Shown here piece by piece: positions 26,258-35,094 of a stretch of DNA of 64,000 nucleotides (the first letter of the stretch is position 1; each line of letters opens with the position of its first letter). The notes under the pieces are model-generated. The model saw nothing but the letters and a program-made list of their open reading frames with translations, was not told the DNA's origin and ran no database searches. Origin of the DNA: CAVQNQ01 sp963714205 (GTDB taxonomy: Bacteria > Acidobacteriota > Terriglobia > Bryobacterales > Bryobacteraceae); the NCBI GenBank assembly GCA_963714205.1, contig CAVQNQ010000007.1, positions 186,001 through 250,000 of the forward strand, given 5' to 3'. The translations under genes and the position numbers were made by a program.

Positions 26258-27565
26258 TTAGCGCGCTCGCTCCAGACGGCCGCCTTCGCGGTGGTCCGCC
26301 CGCAATAGCAGGAACGCGCATGCCAGGCCGGCGGTTCCCAGGGCGGCGAACATGATCTGGCTAGCGGTGTAGCCGTGAGTCCGGTCGCGCAGCGCACCGT
26401 TCAGATAAGGGAACGTGAGGAGACCGATGTTCTGGCACGCGGTCATCAGGCCGAAGGCGGTTCCCACACGCGATTCCTCGACGATCAGGGGCACCGAAGG
26501 CCACAGACAGGCCGGCACCAGCACGAAAGCCGCGCCCAGGGCGATCATCGGGAGAACCGGCGGGACGTGCGTGAGTCCCATAACCAGGTGCGCCGGAACC
26601 ATCAGCAGGGAGCCGATCACCATCAGGGTGGCGCGCCGGCCAATGCGGTCGGCTAGGCTGCCGGCGAAAGGCGCCAGGAACATCGAGGCAGTGATGATGA
26701 TCGAGGTGGTGCCCTGCGCTGTCGAGAACATATGGGTGAGGTTGTAGAAAACACCTCCCAGAAAGCCCAGGCCTTCGCCGGAAGCCATCGGCAGACCCCA
26801 TTTATCGTGGAAGAAATCGGTGGAAAGCGCGGTGAACGGGAAGATGGCGGAGTAAAAGGCCACGCAGATGCCCACGGCGTACCAGTAGGCTGGAGTGAAC
26901 TTGCGGATATCCGCCCAGCGGATCTGGTCGCCCGCGCCGGGCTTGGGGAGTTGGAGGAGCGGCTCGGCGTGGCGGTCCATCAGCGTGTAGATCCAGTTCG
27001 CCAGCAGGCTGACGACACACAGGGCCGCGGCGATCCACAGCGCGCCGCGAAAGCCATAGCGGGTGGCCAGCAGTTCCTCCGTGTTGAAGGAGAAGAGCGT
27101 GCCCAGCCGGCTGACCGTGAGCGAAAGACCAAAAGCCAGGGCCAGCTCCTTGCCGGTGAACCAGCGGGCGATGATGGCGCTTTGCGCCACGATCATCGAT
27201 TCCGATCCCATGCCGAACAGGATGCGGCCGGCGTACATCACGGGCAAGCTGGGCGCCCAAGCCACGATGGCGGCGCCCGCTACGACGAAGCTCGAGAAGA
27301 TCATGCTGGCCCGCCGCACGCCGGCCCGGTCGATCAGGAACCCGCCGCCCAGCACCGCGAAGATCGCGGCGAAGCTGTACACCGAGTACATGCTGCCGAT
27401 GCCGGCGCGGTCGGTATGGAAGGCCTGGATGAGGGTGGTTTCGATGGCGCCCACGCTGTCGTAGGCGAAATAGCTACCGAAGGCCATCAGGCTGGCAAAG
27501 GCCAGGATCAGGAAACGATAGGGTCTGCCGGAGACCAGGGAAAGGCCCGAATTGGTTGCGGTCAC
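26258..27565 (-). CDS. MFS transporter resembling MFSD1
   Basis: A 435-residue, 12-TM major facilitator. Its N-terminal half is strikingly like the animal/amoebal MFSD1 family, now known as lysosomal dipeptide carriers: RFLILAFASLMAFGSYFAYD, GGFLIDRAGVRRASMIFSSF, GRILFGMGSESMIVAQSAI and WFTGKELALAFGLSLTVSR. Start chosen at GTG 27565; a TATCAT hexamer lies 10 nt before it. The frame is open upstream but that part lies inside the divergent hydratase. Substrate not known; di- or oligopeptide or small organic acid. Confidence 0.8.
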   Translation of the reverse strand: MTATNSGLSLVSGRPYRFLILAFASLMAFGSYFAYDSVGAIETTLIQAFHTDRAGIGSMYSVYSFAAIFAVLGGGFLIDRAGVRRASMIFSSFVVAGAAIVAWAPSLPVMYAGRILFGMGSESMIVAQSAIIARWFTGKELALAFGLSLTVSRLGTLFSFNTEELLATRYGFRGALWIAAALCVVSLLANWIYTLMDRHAEPLLQLPKPGAGDQIRWADIRKFTPAYWYAVGICVAFYSAIFPFTALSTDFFHDKWGLPMASGEGLGFLGGVFYNLTHMFSTAQGTTSIIITASMFLAPFAGSLADRIGRRATLMVIGSLLMVPAHLVMGLTHVPPVLPMIALGAAFVLVPACLWPSVPLIVEESRVGTAFGLMTACQNIGLLTFPYLNGALRDRTHGYTASQIMFAALGTAGLACAFLLLRADHREGGRLERAR

Positions 27566-27575
27566 AGGTTTTTCG

Positions 27576-27630
27576 ATGATAGCGCGTTTTCGGCGGAGGT
27601 TTCCGGCGGAGGGTCGCGGCGCGGTATTCT
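27576..27630. promoter_or_regulatory. Divergent -10 hexamers between the MFSD1-like and hydratase genes
   Basis: On the minus strand TATCAT (27576-27581) is 10 nt before GTG 27565. On the plus strand TATTCT (27625-27630) is 8 nt before ATG 27639. Both genes would have little or no leader. Confidence 0.45.
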
Positions 27631-27638
27631 CAGGGGTG

Positions 27639-28403
27639 ATGAACGAGATAGTGGAGACTGCTGCGCTGCACCTGATCAAGGCGCGCCGGGCCGCGACGCC
27701 GGGCCCAGGCTTGCCGGAATCGTGTCTGCCAATGGATATGGAGACGGCGATCGGGGTGCAAGAGCGAATCACCGAACTGCTCGGGGAAACGGTGGGCGGA
27801 TGGAAGGCCTCGGTGGGGGGTGCGGACCGCATCGTGATGGGCCCGATTTACACGAGCGCCATCTTTCGAACTTCACCATGCCCGTACGCGGCGCCCGCCT
27901 CGGTGGCCCGCGTAGAACCGGAAATCGCTCTGGTGTTAGACCGGGATCTGCCGCCGCGCGCGATCCCCTATAACGAGGCCGAGGTGCGGCATGCCGTGGG
28001 GGAGGCCCGCCTGGTGCTGGAACTTCTGGCCACGCGGTACGCTGATCCGGCGAACCGGAGTTTTTCGGAGATGCTGGCGGATTCGCTGCAGAATCTGGGC
28101 CTCTTCGTGGGGCCGGCGATTACCGGAGTGGCCCTGGAGGACTTGCCGGCGGGTTTTCCGGTCACCGTCGAGCACGCCGGGGATGTGCTGTTCGCGCGCG
28201 GAGGGCTGCATCCGGACGGGCACCCGCTGGCGCCGCTCTATTGGCTGGCCAATTTCCTCGCGGCGCGCGGCCGGGGCCTCAAGGCGGGAGAGATCGTCAC
28301 CACCGGATCGTACGCCAAAGTGCTCGAGGTTCCGCTCGGGAGGCCGCTGCGCTTCGTTTACGGAAGCCTGGGCAGGATCGAGGTGAGCTTCGCGCGGGCC
28401 TAG
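27639..28403 (+). CDS. 2-keto-4-pentenoate hydratase family protein
   Basis: A 254-residue member of the MhpD/FAH-fold hydratase-decarboxylase family, acting on 2-hydroxy-penta-dienoates in aromatic meta-cleavage or related 2-oxoacid catabolism. Family blocks: GWKASVGG, RVEPEIALVLDRDLP, NLGLFVGPAI, HPLAPLYWLANFLAARG and LKAGEIVTTGSYAKVLEVP. Start at ATG 27639, preceded by CAGGGGTG. It diverges from the MFSD1-like transporter and is convergent, end to end, with the amidase gene (1 bp). No ring-cleavage genes are adjacent. Confidence 0.85.
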   Translation: MNEIVETAALHLIKARRAATPGPGLPESCLPMDMETAIGVQERITELLGETVGGWKASVGGADRIVMGPIYTSAIFRTSPCPYAAPASVARVEPEIALVLDRDLPPRAIPYNEAEVRHAVGEARLVLELLATRYADPANRSFSEMLADSLQNLGLFVGPAITGVALEDLPAGFPVTVEHAGDVLFARGGLHPDGHPLAPLYWLANFLAARGRGLKAGEIVTTGSYAKVLEVPLGRPLRFVYGSLGRIEVSFARA

Positions 28404-29858
28404 CTACGGCTTCGCCTGCGCCACCTGGAAATGGCTGAGGCTGTCGGCGTATCGCGAAACCCCGCGGTATAGCGCTTCGGCCAGCTTCTCCCGGTAATCC
28501 GGCTTCTTCAACAGGGCTTCCTCCCGGGGATTGCTCAGAAACCCGATCTCCGCCAGCACCGAAGGCATGTTGGCACCGATCAGCACCACGAAGGGGGCCG
28601 TGCGCACGCCACGGTTCCTGGCTCCCGGCACGCTGCGCGATGAGAAGGCGTACATCGCGGCTTGCATCCGCCCGGCGAATTCGCGGGATTCTTCGGCCTT
28701 ATCGTACTTGGCGATCTTCTGGATGAGGTCCTGCAGCTCGAAAATGGATTTCTGCGAGCTGGCGTTCTCGCGCGCGGCCACGTCCAGGGCATCCTTGCTG
28801 GATCCCTTGATATTCAAGTAGTAGGTCTCGACGCCCGCGATGTTGTGCAGCGACGAGGAGTTGGCGTGGATCGAAAGAAACAGGTCGGCCTTCTTCTCGT
28901 TGGCCAGAGCCGTGCGGCCTTCCAGGGGGACGAAAGTATCGTCGGAGCGCGTGTAGATGACCTCGGCGCCCAGGCGGCTCTCGACCAGCTTGCCCAGGCG
29001 CAAGGCCACATCCAGCACCAGGTCCTTTTCAAGCAGGCCGTGCGGACCCTCGGTGCCCTGGTCGTGGCCGCCGTGACCGGCATCGATCACCACGCGCGAA
29101 AGCTTCAGCCCCAGCGTGCGGACCAGGGAACTCTCACCCGCGCTGGTGTGGCGCGCGGCCTTGCCGACCTCTTCCGGTCCGGCGATGGCCGGTGCGGGCT
29201 GTCGCGGCGCGGAACTCTCTACGGGCACCGGGGCGGCGGCGGGAGCGGGAAGAGGCGCGGGAGGATCGACCTTGGCTACCTGCACTTTCGAGGGTTCGGC
29301 TGCCACGTTCTCCGGAACCTCGGCCTTCACCGGCGGATTGGGCGCGGCCTTCGCCGGAAGGGGCGATTCGACCTTGGGCGGATCTTGCCGGATGACGGGC
29401 ACCGTGGGCGGTTGAGCGGGCGCGCTGGTGACCGAGGGCGTTGGCTCCGTGGGTGCGGGAGCCGGAGTGGCCGCGCGCAATTCCACGATCAGCCGGTGGG
29501 GATTGGTCAGCATCGAGGAAGTGGATTCCACTTCGCCGTTCAAGTCCAGAACCACCCGCGTAATACCCGGTTGCGGCTCGGCTACGCGAATGCGCCTCAC
29601 GAACTTGTCGTCCAGGGTGCGCGAGTAGATGCGCCTGGATTCGATCATGGGGCGCGCCTGCAGGATGTCGTAGTAGACGCGCTCGGGGTTGTGAAGGCGA
29701 TCGGAGCGGATCTCGAAATCGCCGGTCACCTCGATGGCCACGCGCGTCACCTCGCCCGCGGCCCAGCAGCGGACCGCGGTGACCGTGCGCGTCGCTCCCG
29801 GGTTACCCTGGGCCGCCAGAACCGAGACCGAAGCCGCCAGCGCCGCTAACAGTTTCAT
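28404..29858 (-). CDS. N-acetylmuramoyl-L-alanine amidase with AMIN domain (AmiC-type)
   Basis: A 484-residue periplasmic cell-wall amidase. It has a signal peptide (KLLAALAASVSVLAAQ), an AMIN peptidoglycan-targeting domain at about 22-130 (TRVAIEVTGDFEIRS, ITRVVLDLNGEVES), a long Pro/Ala linker, and an Amidase_3 catalytic domain from about 275 with Zn ligands in IDAGHGGHDQG, the Glu of EKDLVLDVALR and His of FLSIHANSS; the catalytic Glu lies in LAEIGFLSNP. It splits septal peptidoglycan for cell separation. The lytic transglycosylase gene ends 7 bp upstream, so both are likely co-transcribed. Confidence 0.92.
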   Translation of the reverse strand: MKLLAALAASVSVLAAQGNPGATRTVTAVRCWAAGEVTRVAIEVTGDFEIRSDRLHNPERVYYDILQARPMIESRRIYSRTLDDKFVRRIRVAEPQPGITRVVLDLNGEVESTSSMLTNPHRLIVELRAATPAPAPTEPTPSVTSAPAQPPTVPVIRQDPPKVESPLPAKAAPNPPVKAEVPENVAAEPSKVQVAKVDPPAPLPAPAAAPVPVESSAPRQPAPAIAGPEEVGKAARHTSAGESSLVRTLGLKLSRVVIDAGHGGHDQGTEGPHGLLEKDLVLDVALRLGKLVESRLGAEVIYTRSDDTFVPLEGRTALANEKKADLFLSIHANSSSLHNIAGVETYYLNIKGSSKDALDVAARENASSQKSIFELQDLIQKIAKYDKAEESREFAGRMQAAMYAFSSRSVPGARNRGVRTAPFVVLIGANMPSVLAEIGFLSNPREEALLKKPDYREKLAEALYRGVSRYADSLSHFQVAQAKP

Positions 29859-29865
29859 ACCGCCT

Positions 29866-30588
29866 CTATCGGGAGACGTACCGCACCCTGCCATCCGGTT
29901 CCATGACTTCCTGTATGTGATTGGGACCGGTGGGAATAGCTTCCTTTGCCGGTTCGGCCGGAGCCGGCGCGCCGCCCGGCGCGGCTGCCGGCGGCGCCTC
30001 GGAAAGGCGCCGGGCCACTCGTTCGAGATAATTCCGGGTTTCGGGGTAGGGCGGCACACCGCCATAGCGCGCCACGGCGCCCTCGCCCGCATTATAGGCC
30101 GCCAGGGTCAGCGGATAATCGCCGCTGTAAAGATCCAGCAGGTATCGCAGGTATTTCACGCCGCCCTGAATGTTCTCCAGCGGGTCGAAAACGTTGGAGA
30201 CACCAAAACGGCGCGCGGTGGCTGGAATCAACTGCATCAGCCCGAGGGCCCCCTTCGGTGAAACGGCCGCGGGATCGTAATTGCTCTCGGCCTGGATGAC
30301 GGAGTGAACCAGCCGCGCGGGCACGGCGTGCTCGGCGGCGATGCGCTCGACGGCCGCATCGATTCCCGGCGCGACGGCACGCGGGGCCGCCGGATTCCCC
30401 TGCACGCGACGCCCGCCGACGGTTTTTGGAGTCACGACCACGCTTCTCACCAGCTTGCCGGTGCGCGGGTCCGAACGGACCACCGAGGTGATGCGGATCG
30501 CGCCCACGCCCGCGGGCTCCGGAGGAGCGGCGCTTAAAGCCGCCGCCATTCCCAGCGCCCCTCCCAGTATAAAACAAAATTGCAACAA
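29866..30588 (-). CDS. Lytic transglycosylase (SLT domain)
   Basis: About 240 residues. A signal peptide is followed from about residue 85 by an SLT domain: PARLVHSVIQAESNYDPAAV with the catalytic Glu, GALGLMQLIPATARRFGV, and YPLTLAAYNAGEGAVARYGG. A Pro/Ala-rich segment and a short EPDGRVRYVSR tail (DUF4124-like) follow. The start is uncertain: TTG 30588 gives a full hydrophobic signal (LQFCFILGGALGMAAAL), whereas an ATG 42 bp downstream with a better Shine-Dalgarno would lose it. It pairs with the downstream amidase in peptidoglycan remodelling. Confidence 0.85.
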   Translation of the reverse strand: MLQFCFILGGALGMAAALSAAPPEPAGVGAIRITSVVRSDPRTGKLVRSVVVTPKTVGGRRVQGNPAAPRAVAPGIDAAVERIAAEHAVPARLVHSVIQAESNYDPAAVSPKGALGLMQLIPATARRFGVSNVFDPLENIQGGVKYLRYLLDLYSGDYPLTLAAYNAGEGAVARYGGVPPYPETRNYLERVARRLSEAPPAAAPGGAPAPAEPAKEAIPTGPNHIQEVMEPDGRVRYVSR

Positions 30589-30672
30589 AATGTTTCTCTC
30601 GCGCCAGAAACCGGAGGCCCCCGCGCGCGGAAAGGCGCCCCGGGATCCCTCGAACGTGGTCCGAAACCTCAA

Positions 30673-30681
30673 TGCTATCAT
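30673..30681 (+). promoter_or_regulatory. Extended -10 promoter directly before mobA
   Basis: TG-C-TATCAT (30673-30681) ends 6 nt before GTG 30688, so the predicted transcription start falls on the start codon. It matches the kdsB arrangement. Confidence 0.55.
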
Positions 30682-30687
30682 TTCTGT

Positions 30688-31251
30688 GTGAGCCGGGCCG
30701 GTTACGTGCTGGTGGGGGGGCGCAGTTCCCGCATGGGCCGGGACAAGGCCTGGCTGCCCTTCCGCGGGGTCGCGCTGGGGGCCTGGGTGGCGGGGACCGT
30801 AGCGCGGGCCGCCGGGCAAACGGCGCTGGTCGGTAACCCCAAGCTGTACAGTGCGTTGGGCTTTCCCGTGATCGCCGACCTCTACCCCGGCGAGGGACCC
30901 CTGGGCGGCATCGTGACTGCGCTGGCCGATAGTCCGGCGGAATGGAACCTGGTCACGGCTTGTGACATGCCGGAAATCACCGCCGGATTTCTGGGCGCTC
31001 TGTTCGAAACCGCACGAACTGCGGGGGCCGATGCCGTGGTGCCCGCCGATCCCGCGGGCCGCCTCCAGCCGCTCTGCGCCGTCTACCACCGCCGCTCGCT
31101 GTGGACCGTGGAAGCCGCCTTCGCGCGCGGCGTCCGTCAGGTGGCCGAGGGCCTCGAAGGCCTGCGCACCGTTCTGCTCCCGGCGACGGAAGTCTCGCTT
31201 TTTCAAAACGTTAATACTCCTCCCGATTGGCTGGCCTATGCCCCAGGCTGA
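30688..31251 (+). CDS. mobA: Molybdenum cofactor guanylyltransferase MobA
   Basis: A 187-residue nucleotidyltransferase that attaches GMP to molybdopterin. The N-terminal signature VLVGGRSSRMGRDKAWLPF is a slight variant of LAGGxSxRMGxDKA. Later blocks are DLYPGEGPLGGIVTAL, VTACDMPEI (metal-binding Asp) and RLQPLCAVYHR. Start GTG 30688. The 3' end overlaps the next gene by 14 bp in another frame. No molybdoenzyme is nearby. Confidence 0.9.
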   Translation: MSRAGYVLVGGRSSRMGRDKAWLPFRGVALGAWVAGTVARAAGQTALVGNPKLYSALGFPVIADLYPGEGPLGGIVTALADSPAEWNLVTACDMPEITAGFLGALFETARTAGADAVVPADPAGRLQPLCAVYHRRSLWTVEAAFARGVRQVAEGLEGLRTVLLPATEVSLFQNVNTPPDWLAYAPG

Positions 31252-31999
31252 TCCCTTCCCGCATTACATCGAGTTCCGGCACGTCTATAAGACGTTCGAC
31301 CACCCGGTTTTGGTCGATTGCAGCTTCGCCGTGGACCCGGGGGAAACCGTGGCCATCATCGGCCGCAGCGGGGTGGGCAAATCGGTGACCCTTTCGCACG
31401 TCATGGGATTCCTCAAACCTGACGACGGCCGGGTGACCGTGGCGCACGAGGACATCACCGATTTCTCCGAAGCCGAGCTCCGCCGCATCCGCCGCAAGGT
31501 GACCATGGTCTTCCAATCCGGCGCCCTCTTCGATTCGCTGACCGTGGCGCAGAACGTGCTTTTCTCGCTGGAGTTGCGCGAGGATTACGACGAGAAGAAC
31601 AAGGAAGAAGTGGTCGAGGGGCTGCTGCAGATGGTCGATATCGCCGAGGCCAGCGACCTGTACCCCTCCGACCTTTCGACCGGCTACAAGCGCGCGGTGG
31701 CCATCGCCCGCGCCCTGGCCGCGCAGCCGCAGTGCATCCTCTACGACGAGCCCACCACCATGGTGGACCCCATCATGTCCGACCACCTGGGCGACCTCAT
31801 GCTACGCCTCAAGCGCCAATTGAGGCTCACTTCGATCGTGGTGACGCACGACCTGGACCTGATGTACAAAGTCGCCGACCGCGTGGTGTTTCTGTTCGAA
31901 GGCACGGTAATCTTCTTCGGCCCGGTGGCGGACCTGGAGAAATCCGAGCATCCGCATATCCGCGAATTTCTGGAGCTGGACCGCGTGGAGAAGGTGTAG
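31238..31999 (+). CDS. ABC transporter ATP-binding protein, MlaF/Ttg2A-like
   Basis: A 253-residue ATPase. Walker A is GRSGVGKSVT, Q-loop MVFQSGALFDSLTVAQNV, Walker B CILYDEPTTMVDPI, and H-loop VVTHDL. QSGALFDSLTVAQNVLFSL and the D-loop DPI are typical of MlaF, the ATPase of retrograde phospholipid transport. The signature motif is degenerate (LSTGYKR instead of LSGGMRKR). The usual MlaE permease and MCE protein are not adjacent, so the partner must be elsewhere. The ATG lies inside mobA; the pentapeptide gene follows 6 bp later. Confidence 0.85.
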   Translation: MPQADPFPHYIEFRHVYKTFDHPVLVDCSFAVDPGETVAIIGRSGVGKSVTLSHVMGFLKPDDGRVTVAHEDITDFSEAELRRIRRKVTMVFQSGALFDSLTVAQNVLFSLELREDYDEKNKEEVVEGLLQMVDIAEASDLYPSDLSTGYKRAVAIARALAAQPQCILYDEPTTMVDPIMSDHLGDLMLRLKRQLRLTSIVVTHDLDLMYKVADRVVFLFEGTVIFFGPVADLEKSEHPHIREFLELDRVEKV

Positions 32000-32005
32000 C
32001 GAAGC

Positions 32006-32653
32006 GTGCGAGCCAAGAAGAGCGAGTCGCGCCGGGCGGTTCCGGATCTCGCCGAAGATCCTCAGGATTTGAGCGCCGGCGAGATTGTGGACGGGGAACC
32101 GCTCGAGGACGCTTACGTTGCGGGCGGGGATTTCGCGGGCAAGACGATTCAGCGGCTGGTGGTCCGGCGGTCGGCGGTCGAGGGGGTTTCGTTCGCGGGG
32201 GCGCATCTGCGGTCGGTCAAGTTGCGGGACGCGCGGCTGGTGCGATGCGATCTCTCGAACGCGGTGGTGCGCGGTCTCGAGGCGAGCCGGGTGGAATTTG
32301 TGGATTGCCGGTTGATCGGGATGAAGGCGCTCGAGTGCCGGATGGAGGACGTGCTGCTGGAGCGATGCGACGCGCGGTATGCGCAGTTCTACGGCGGCGC
32401 GGCGCGATCGTCGGACTTCGTCGAAAGCGCGTTGCGGGAGGCCGATTTTCGCACGGCGAACCTGGAGAACACGCGCTGGACCCGCGCGGACTTATCGCGC
32501 GCCGATCTCACCGGCGCGAAACTGACGGGCGCGGACCTGCGCGGCGCGGCTATCGATGGGATAATCGTGGGCGCGGCGGATCTCGCGGGCGCCATCGTGA
32601 GTCCGGGCCAGGCGATGGACCTGGCGCGATTGCTTGGATTGGAGATCCGCTGA
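32006..32653 (+). CDS. Pentapeptide repeat protein
   Basis: A 215-residue protein with runs of A(D/N)LxX pentapeptides from about residue 55 to 205, clearest at ADLSRADLTGAKLTGADLRG. These form a right-handed quadrilateral beta-helix, possibly a DNA mimic (as in MfpA/Qnr) or a protein scaffold. The basic N-terminus (RAKKSESRRA) precedes an acidic stretch. It starts at GTG 32006, only 6 bp after the ABC ATPase, with no clear Shine-Dalgarno, so coupling is likely. Function unknown. Confidence 0.8.
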   Translation: MRAKKSESRRAVPDLAEDPQDLSAGEIVDGEPLEDAYVAGGDFAGKTIQRLVVRRSAVEGVSFAGAHLRSVKLRDARLVRCDLSNAVVRGLEASRVEFVDCRLIGMKALECRMEDVLLERCDARYAQFYGGAARSSDFVESALREADFRTANLENTRWTRADLSRADLTGAKLTGADLRGAAIDGIIVGAADLAGAIVSPGQAMDLARLLGLEIR

Positions 32654-32664
32654 GACCGGAGCCT

Positions 32665-33411
32665 TCAATTCACTCGATGGGCAAACACCTGCACATTGAT
32701 ATCGGAGGGCTTGTCCCAACCGTTGCCCTCGCCATTGAAAGTGCCTTCGGACCGCCCGGCCGCATCGAAGAGCAGCATGACGCCGTCCGCGCCCTCCTGA
32801 CGATTGCCGCTCAACCCGGCATTGGATGCATGGTTGTACCAGGTGAAAGCCTCGCCCTCCGCGCCCGGCTTCGGTCTTCCCATACCCCACACGCCGAACC
32901 GGTATTTCACGCCGCCATCGACGGCCAGGTTGAGATTGGTGAAATCGATTTGCCAGACGCGCAGGCGCGTCCCGAAGTCGTCGTAAAGGAGCGTGCCAGC
33001 GGCGCTCGCGTCCGATACCCGGACGTCCGGATTGCCGGTTTCATCGCTTCCCGGCGATAGCTGCGCCGCCGCCACCGGCGTTACATCGCCGGCGCCGAAG
33101 TGGAGGCGCACATCCTGAAAGAAGTCGCCGAGGTGCGGGAGATTGGCCTCCGGACCGCCCGGCACGGCCCACGTCCGGATCGCATCGATCGCCCATCGCT
33201 CTCCGGGCAAGCCAACGGTGAAATCGTCCCCTAGAAAACCATGATCGTGCCAGCTCCACCGGACATTACTGCGCACCGGGCCGGAATCGTTGTTCAGGTT
33301 CACTTGCGGCAGACCGCGATCCACCACCAGCACGGAATCCGCCGCCCAGGCCGGCCAGACCATCGCCGCCGCGGAAAGAGCGAATAATGAAATGCTTCGC
33401 GCGAACACCAT
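32665..33411 (-). CDS. Secreted protein of unknown function
   Basis: A 248-residue protein with a signal peptide (VFARSISLFALSAAAMVWPAWA) and an all-beta, Asp/Gly/Trp-rich mature part (VVDRGLPQVNLNNDSGPVRS, FLGDDFTVGLPGERWAIDAI, YRFGVWGMGRP), resembling jelly-roll exported proteins seen with PEP-CTERM-type systems, but without a C-terminal sorting motif. GGAGG lies 7 nt before ATG 33411, and TATAAA (33445-33450, minus strand) is a possible -10. No homologous family is recognised with confidence. Confidence 0.65.
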   Translation of the reverse strand: MVFARSISLFALSAAAMVWPAWAADSVLVVDRGLPQVNLNNDSGPVRSNVRWSWHDHGFLGDDFTVGLPGERWAIDAIRTWAVPGGPEANLPHLGDFFQDVRLHFGAGDVTPVAAAQLSPGSDETGNPDVRVSDASAAGTLLYDDFGTRLRVWQIDFTNLNLAVDGGVKYRFGVWGMGRPKPGAEGEAFTWYNHASNAGLSGNRQEGADGVMLLFDAAGRSEGTFNGEGNGWDKPSDINVQVFAHRVN

Positions 33412-33472
33412 CGTCAGCCTCCGGAAATCAGCACCCAAAATTATTTTATACCGGCGATCTGCATTCGAAAGG

Positions 33473-35020
33473 TCATGCCAGCGAACGCCATCCCCGGCCA
33501 TCGCGGCGCAGCATTTCGTCGGCTTCCGCCGGCCCCTCCGAACCCGCCGGGTAAAAGTGCAGGGGACACGAGCCCTGCGCCCAGGCATCCACCACCGGCT
33601 GCACGATTCCCCACCCGGCCTCGATCACGTCGCCCCGCTTGAACAGGCTGGCGTCGCCGATCATCGCGTCGTAGAGCAGCGTCTCGTAGCCCGTGCGCGG
33701 CGCGCTCCCGAAGTACTGGCTGTAGGAAAACTGCATGGCCACCTGGGCCGCCGCGATTCCCGGCCCCGGCACCTTGGCCGCGAACTCCTGCACGATGCTC
33801 TCCTCCGGCTGAATATTGATTACCAGGTTGTTGGAGTCCGGCAGGGTAGCCGACGAGTTACGAAACAGCGAAAGCGGTGCTTTGCGAAACACGATGGTGG
33901 CGGCCGTGCGGCGCGCCTTGAGCCGCTTGCCGGTGCGAAGATAGAACGGCACCCCCGCCCAGCGCCAGTTGTCTACCGCCAGCTTCACCGCCACGTAGGT
34001 GTCGGTGGTCGAATCCGGCGCGACGAACGGTTCGGCGCGGTAGGCCGGCACCGGGCGCCCGTCTATTTCCCCGGCTTCATATTGCGCCTTCACCACGTGG
34101 CTGTCGCATTCCTGAATGTGCAGGGGCTGCACCGCCTCCAGAAACTTGGCCTGCTCGTTATGCAGGGCCGAGGCCAGGAAAGAATTGGGCGGCTCCATGG
34201 CTACGAAGCTCAGGATCTGCAGCAGGTGGTTCGGAAACATGTCGCGCAGCGCGCCGGTATGGTCGTAGTACCGTCCGCGCATTTCCACGCCCAGGGTTTC
34301 GGCCACCGTGATGCGCACGTGGTCTACGTATCGCCGGTTCCAGATCGGCTCGAAAATGCCGTTGGCGAAGCGGAACACCAGGATGTTCTGCACGGTTTCT
34401 TTGCCCAGGTAATGGTCGATACGATAGATCTGCTGCTCGTCGGCGAGGGATGTGAGTTGCCGGTTGAGTTCGCGCGCCGAATCCAGGTCGTGCCCGAAGG
34501 GCTTCTCGATCACCAGCCTGCGCCATTGCCCCGGCGCTTCGTGCAGCAGGCCGGCGCGCTCCAACTGCTGGGCGATCTGGAGGAAGAAATCCGGCGCGGT
34601 GGCCATGTAAAAGAGGTAATTGCCGCCTGTACCCGACTCCCGGTCGAGCGACTTCAGCAGGACATCCAGCCGCCCGAACGCCGCGGCGTCTTCGAAATCC
34701 GAATGAATGTAGTGCACCCGCTCGAGCAGCCACCTGATCGAACCGCCATCCGTTCCGTCTCCGCTCGCGTCTCGCAAGGCCGAACCCAGATGTTCGCGCA
34801 CGGCATCCTCGCTCAGATCGTCGATGGCGAAGCCCACCACCTGAAATTCTCCCGGTAACAGGCCCGCTACCGCCAGGTGATACAGGGAGGGAAACAGCAA
34901 GCGCCGCGTCAAGTCGCCGGTGATGCCGAAAATCACCAGCACGCAAGGACCGGCCGGCTTTGGCTTGGCGAGCCACTCGGCGGACGGCGCGGGTGTAGCT
35001 GGAATCGTCGTGGTACCCAT
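33473..35020 (-). CDS. zwf: Glucose-6-phosphate 1-dehydrogenase
   Basis: A 515-residue enzyme opening the oxidative pentose phosphate pathway. The nucleotide-binding motif is IFGITGDLTRRLLFP (usually GASGDLAxR), the active-site signature RIDHYLGKETVQNILVFRFAN, and the conserved VIEKPFGHDL block is present. Length is normal. It is divergent from gnd across 74 bp, a natural regulatory pairing. Confidence 0.97.
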   Translation of the reverse strand: MGTTTIPATPAPSAEWLAKPKPAGPCVLVIFGITGDLTRRLLFPSLYHLAVAGLLPGEFQVVGFAIDDLSEDAVREHLGSALRDASGDGTDGGSIRWLLERVHYIHSDFEDAAAFGRLDVLLKSLDRESGTGGNYLFYMATAPDFFLQIAQQLERAGLLHEAPGQWRRLVIEKPFGHDLDSARELNRQLTSLADEQQIYRIDHYLGKETVQNILVFRFANGIFEPIWNRRYVDHVRITVAETLGVEMRGRYYDHTGALRDMFPNHLLQILSFVAMEPPNSFLASALHNEQAKFLEAVQPLHIQECDSHVVKAQYEAGEIDGRPVPAYRAEPFVAPDSTTDTYVAVKLAVDNWRWAGVPFYLRTGKRLKARRTAATIVFRKAPLSLFRNSSATLPDSNNLVINIQPEESIVQEFAAKVPGPGIAAAQVAMQFSYSQYFGSAPRTGYETLLYDAMIGDASLFKRGDVIEAGWGIVQPVVDAWAQGSCPLHFYPAGSEGPAEADEMLRRDGRGWRSLA

Positions 35021-35094
35021 GGGGGCGGATGCTGCACGCAGCCCGCCATCGCGCGCGGCCCGTAACGTGCTTTCCGCACTCAGGGAGGTTGGCG

